NCBI RefSeq assembly: GCF_019740355.2
Contig: NZ_CP091819.1
Location: 2,356,001-2,420,000 of the forward strand
DNA length: 64,000 nt
Origin: Paracrocinitomix mangrovi
GTDB lineage: Bacteria; Bacteroidota; Bacteroidia; Flavobacteriales_D; Crocinitomicaceae
Direction: 5' to 3'
The position numbers and the translations under genes were made by a program. Shown here piece by piece: positions 61,484 through 64,000 of this stretch (the stretch's first letter is position 1; every line of letters begins with the position of its first letter). The notes beneath the pieces are model-generated. The model searched no databases. It was not told where the DNA came from and saw nothing but the letters and a program-made list of their open reading frames with translations.

Positions 61484-64000
61484 ATGAAATATTTTCTTTT
61501 ATTCATACTAATATTGACGATAGGAAATAGTTATGCGCAATCCAAAGAACAATTAACATTAACTATAGACTCACTTCAAAAAGTTATAAATAGCCAAGCT
61601 GCCGACACTTCAAAACTAAAAGCTTTAAAAAAGTGGGATGACTTAATTTACAGAGATGATCCAGCCTTAGATTTTGAAATAAATAAGCAAATCTTAAGCC
61701 TTACTGACAGTATCTTATCTCATCCAATTTCAAGCATAGAAGAAACGTTTTGCTTTCGATATAAAATGAACGCTCAAAATGTTTTGGGTATGAATTACTT
61801 TGATTTGGGGAATCAAAAAGAAGCATTTAAACAATATTCAAGCAGCTTAGAAATTGCAATAAAAATTAAAGATACCTCAGGTATTTTGAATGTAAATAAT
61901 AACTTAAGTAATTACTATTACGAACACGGTGATTACGATAAATCAATTCAGCTTTTAACAAGATCACTTGAAATCTACGAAAATCGTAAAGATTCAATTG
62001 GCATTGCGAAAATGCATAACAATATAGGAATCGTTAATGATAAATGTGAAAATATCCCAAAAGCGCTAGATCATCATTTCAAATCATTAGAAATTAAAAA
62101 ACGCCTAGGCTATAACAGATTTACCGGCAGCTCTTATAACAATATTGGTTTAATATACTATCGTCAAAACAACTACGATTTAGCCATCAAATACCTTGAT
62201 TCATGCATGTTATACTACGAAAAAGGTGCCACAGCTTTTCAAATAGCTTCTGTTCTGAATAATCTAGCAACTATTTTTCTTGCGCAAGATAATTTAGATA
62301 GTGCGAAAGCTTATTACAACAAAAGTTTGAAAATCTATACCGATAATAAAAATCAACAAGGAGAAAGTGTAGTACTTAATAATCTGGCTAAAATTTATAC
62401 AAAAGAAAATCAGTTTGAACAGGCGGATCAAAACTTCAAAAAAGTATTGGATATGAAAAAATCTATACAGGATAAAGAAGGTCAGATTAACGCTTTGAAC
62501 AATTATGCCATTATGTTTTTGAAGCAAAAAGAACAGGCAAATGCGAGAAAATTAGCCTTCGAATCTCTAGAGATTGCCAATGAAATCAAAATCAAAAAAC
62601 TTCAAAACAAAGCTTCTCAAATTTTGATTCAAACTTTTGAACAAAAGGATTCAATTGATTTTAGACATGATCTTTTCCAAAAAATCAATCAAAATACTAA
62701 AGATTTAGTTTTTACCAATTTTCCCATACAATCAGAGAAAGAGAAAGAATTATTTATCAATCCAATTGTAAAATCTAATGAAATATTCTTTGCATTTGCA
62801 TTGGAAAATTATAAAGACAAACCTGCAATTACAGAGGACGTTTTTAATCTAGTCATTTTGTACAAGAGTATTCTATTAAAAAGTTCTACAGCTATTAGGA
62901 TGTCTATTTATAACAGTAAAGACAAGGGTTTGATTGAACAATATGAGCATTGGCTTAAACTAAAAAAAGAATTGGCTAAAAAATATTTAAAAGGCGGTGA
63001 ATACATGGAATTAGAAAATGAAGTTACCGCTTTAGAAAAGCAAATTGTACAAAAATCAAATTTATTGAATGATGTATCAAAACTTCAAAATTTCAATTGG
63101 AAAGACATTCAAAATTCTTTAAAGAAAGATGAAGCGGTTATAGAATTTATACATTTTGATCCTGACCTACAGCAATCCGGTGAAAACGTGGTTTATTGTG
63201 CATTAATAGTGGATAAGAAATGTGAATATCCCAAAATAATCCAACTGTGCCTTGAAAAAGATTTGTTAGATATAATAGGGCAATTTCCCGGGAATAATAA
63301 AAATTATGTGGAATCAATTTATGGGAAGAAAAATAAATTAAATAATAAAATGTACAATCTTATTTGGCAACCAATTGAGAATGAAATTGATGATTTACAA
63401 AAAGTATACATTTGTCCTTCCGGCTTACTACATAAAATCTCCTTTGATGCTTTGAGTTTAGATAATAAAACTTATTTATCTGATAAAATAGAAATCAGGT
63501 ATAATAACAGTTCAACATCCATACTAAATTCAAACAATCAAGAAGATTTTAGCTTTAAAAAAGCTGCCATTTTTGGGGGGATAACTTATTCCAATAAATC
63601 TTCACAAAGAGAAGTATGGCCATACCTTGAAGGGTCTGCCAAAGAAGCTGAATCAATCTCTAAAATCTTGAAATCCCATAAAAAGGAGGTGGATTTATTC
63701 ATGGACCAAATAGCAACTGAAGAAAAGTTCAGAGAAGTTTCAAATGATGCAGAAATTATTCATATTGCTACACATGGATTCTTTTTTGATAATCCAGAAA
63801 AAATAAAAAACGAGCTGGAAATAAATGAAACAGCTAATATTACTTTTAGAGGAACTGATTATGCTTATGCGTATTCAAAATTCATCAATACAGAAAATCC
63901 CCTTCTGCGTTCAGGTATAGTATTTGCCAATGCAAACGAAATTTGGACAGAAGAAAAACCATTAGAAAAAGATGGATTATTAACTGCTGAAGAAGTATCG
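61484..64000 (+). CDS. TPR-CHAT protease (cut by window end)
   Basis: An ATG at 61484 opens a frame that stays open for 839 codons to base 64000. The N-terminus is a signal peptide (MKYFLLFILILTIGNSYAQ). TPR-type helical repeats follow over roughly residues 80-390 (NVLGMNYFDLGNQKEAFKQY, NNLSNYYYEHGDYDKSIQLL, YNNIGLIYYRQNNYDLAI). The C-terminal CHAT domain is entered by IHIATHGFFF, with the catalytic-type His; the expected later Cys is beyond the window. CHAT is a caspase-like protease fold. It follows the SpoIIE phosphatase. The protein is incomplete and its stop is outside. Confidence 0.82.
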   Translation, partial: MKYFLLFILILTIGNSYAQSKEQLTLTIDSLQKVINSQAADTSKLKALKKWDDLIYRDDPALDFEINKQILSLTDSILSHPISSIEETFCFRYKMNAQNVLGMNYFDLGNQKEAFKQYSSSLEIAIKIKDTSGILNVNNNLSNYYYEHGDYDKSIQLLTRSLEIYENRKDSIGIAKMHNNIGIVNDKCENIPKALDHHFKSLEIKKRLGYNRFTGSSYNNIGLIYYRQNNYDLAIKYLDSCMLYYEKGATAFQIASVLNNLATIFLAQDNLDSAKAYYNKSLKIYTDNKNQQGESVVLNNLAKIYTKENQFEQADQNFKKVLDMKKSIQDKEGQINALNNYAIMFLKQKEQANARKLAFESLEIANEIKIKKLQNKASQILIQTFEQKDSIDFRHDLFQKINQNTKDLVFTNFPIQSEKEKELFINPIVKSNEIFFAFALENYKDKPAITEDVFNLVILYKSILLKSSTAIRMSIYNSKDKGLIEQYEHWLKLKKELAKKYLKGGEYMELENEVTALEKQIVQKSNLLNDVSKLQNFNWKDIQNSLKKDEAVIEFIHFDPDLQQSGENVVYCALIVDKKCEYPKIIQLCLEKDLLDIIGQFPGNNKNYVESIYGKKNKLNNKMYNLIWQPIENEIDDLQKVYICPSGLLHKISFDALSLDNKTYLSDKIEIRYNNSSTSILNSNNQEDFSFKKAAIFGGITYSNKSSQREVWPYLEGSAKEAESISKILKSHKKEVDLFMDQIATEEKFREVSNDAEIIHIATHGFFFDNPEKIKNELEINETANITFRGTDYAYAYSKFINTENPLLRSGIVFANANEIWTEEKPLEKDGLLTAEEVS

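Noticed and set aside
1-64000. Prophage, insertion sequence or CRISPR array
   Set aside because: No transposase, terminal inverted repeats with target duplications, phage structural genes, or regularly spaced short repeats were seen.

Overview
The window reads as a low-GC chromosome segment of a Bacteroidota bacterium, most likely a Flavobacteriales-type marine or freshwater lineage. The signs are a type IX secretion C-terminal sorting domain, many small lipoproteins with an SC(K/R)KD-type lipobox, LytTR/LytS-type two-component genes, membrane-anchored SpoIIE-type phosphatases, WG and MORN-like repeat proteins, and Bacteroidota-style promoters (TTG, about 20 bp, TAnnTTTG). No rRNA, tRNA, CRISPR array or transposase was recognised.

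Left end (about 1-5265): this looks like an integron-type gene-cassette array without an integrase in view. Short secreted, lipoprotein or unknown genes, all on the + strand, are separated by long attC-like sites. Each site opens with a TAAC box and a TAAAGC box right after a stop codon and closes with GCTTTA and GTTA just before the next start. The inner parts of the sites are mosaics of exchangeable GC-rich and palindromic modules. The last site has lost its right core and marks the edge of the array.

5.3-18.9 kb is mostly ordinary backbone: DUF2200, a Crp/Fnr regulator with an FNR-like operator followed by a quinone-reductase/pirin/SDR/HAD run, a SpoIIE phosphatase, lipoproteins, a type IX cargo protein, outer-membrane proteins, a methyltransferase and a VTT protein.

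19.0-32.1 kb is the most unusual metabolic region. An HMG-CoA-reductase-like domain with its catalytic residues is fused to an APH/choline-kinase-like phosphotransferase. Convergent to it is a tight seven-gene operon: PEP/pyruvate-binding phosphotransferase, nucleotidyltransferase-like protein, two tandem dTMP-kinase-like P-loop proteins, outer-membrane protein, radical SAM protein and a large lipoprotein. A divergent epimerase and a fatty-acid desaturase follow. I read this as a candidate undescribed biosynthetic or envelope-modification locus.

32.1-45 kb: a lipoprotein, a degenerate CDP-alcohol phosphatidyltransferase, a P-type ATPase, then a cluster built around a 1989-residue protein with WG/MORN-like repeats and a C-terminal caspase domain (His1800/Cys1850). 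Its neighbours carry the same repeat type, and a 21-bp direct repeat brackets the big gene. 45-58 kb: LytTR/LytS pair, SIMPL and rhodanese proteins, a TetR-linked AttH/CrtC-like plus cytochrome P450 operon, and a MarR/RRM/Dps group sharing a short operator-like motif. 58-64 kb: CorA, MscS, a second SpoIIE phosphatase, and a TPR-CHAT protease cut by the window edge, so two caspase-fold proteins lie in one window.
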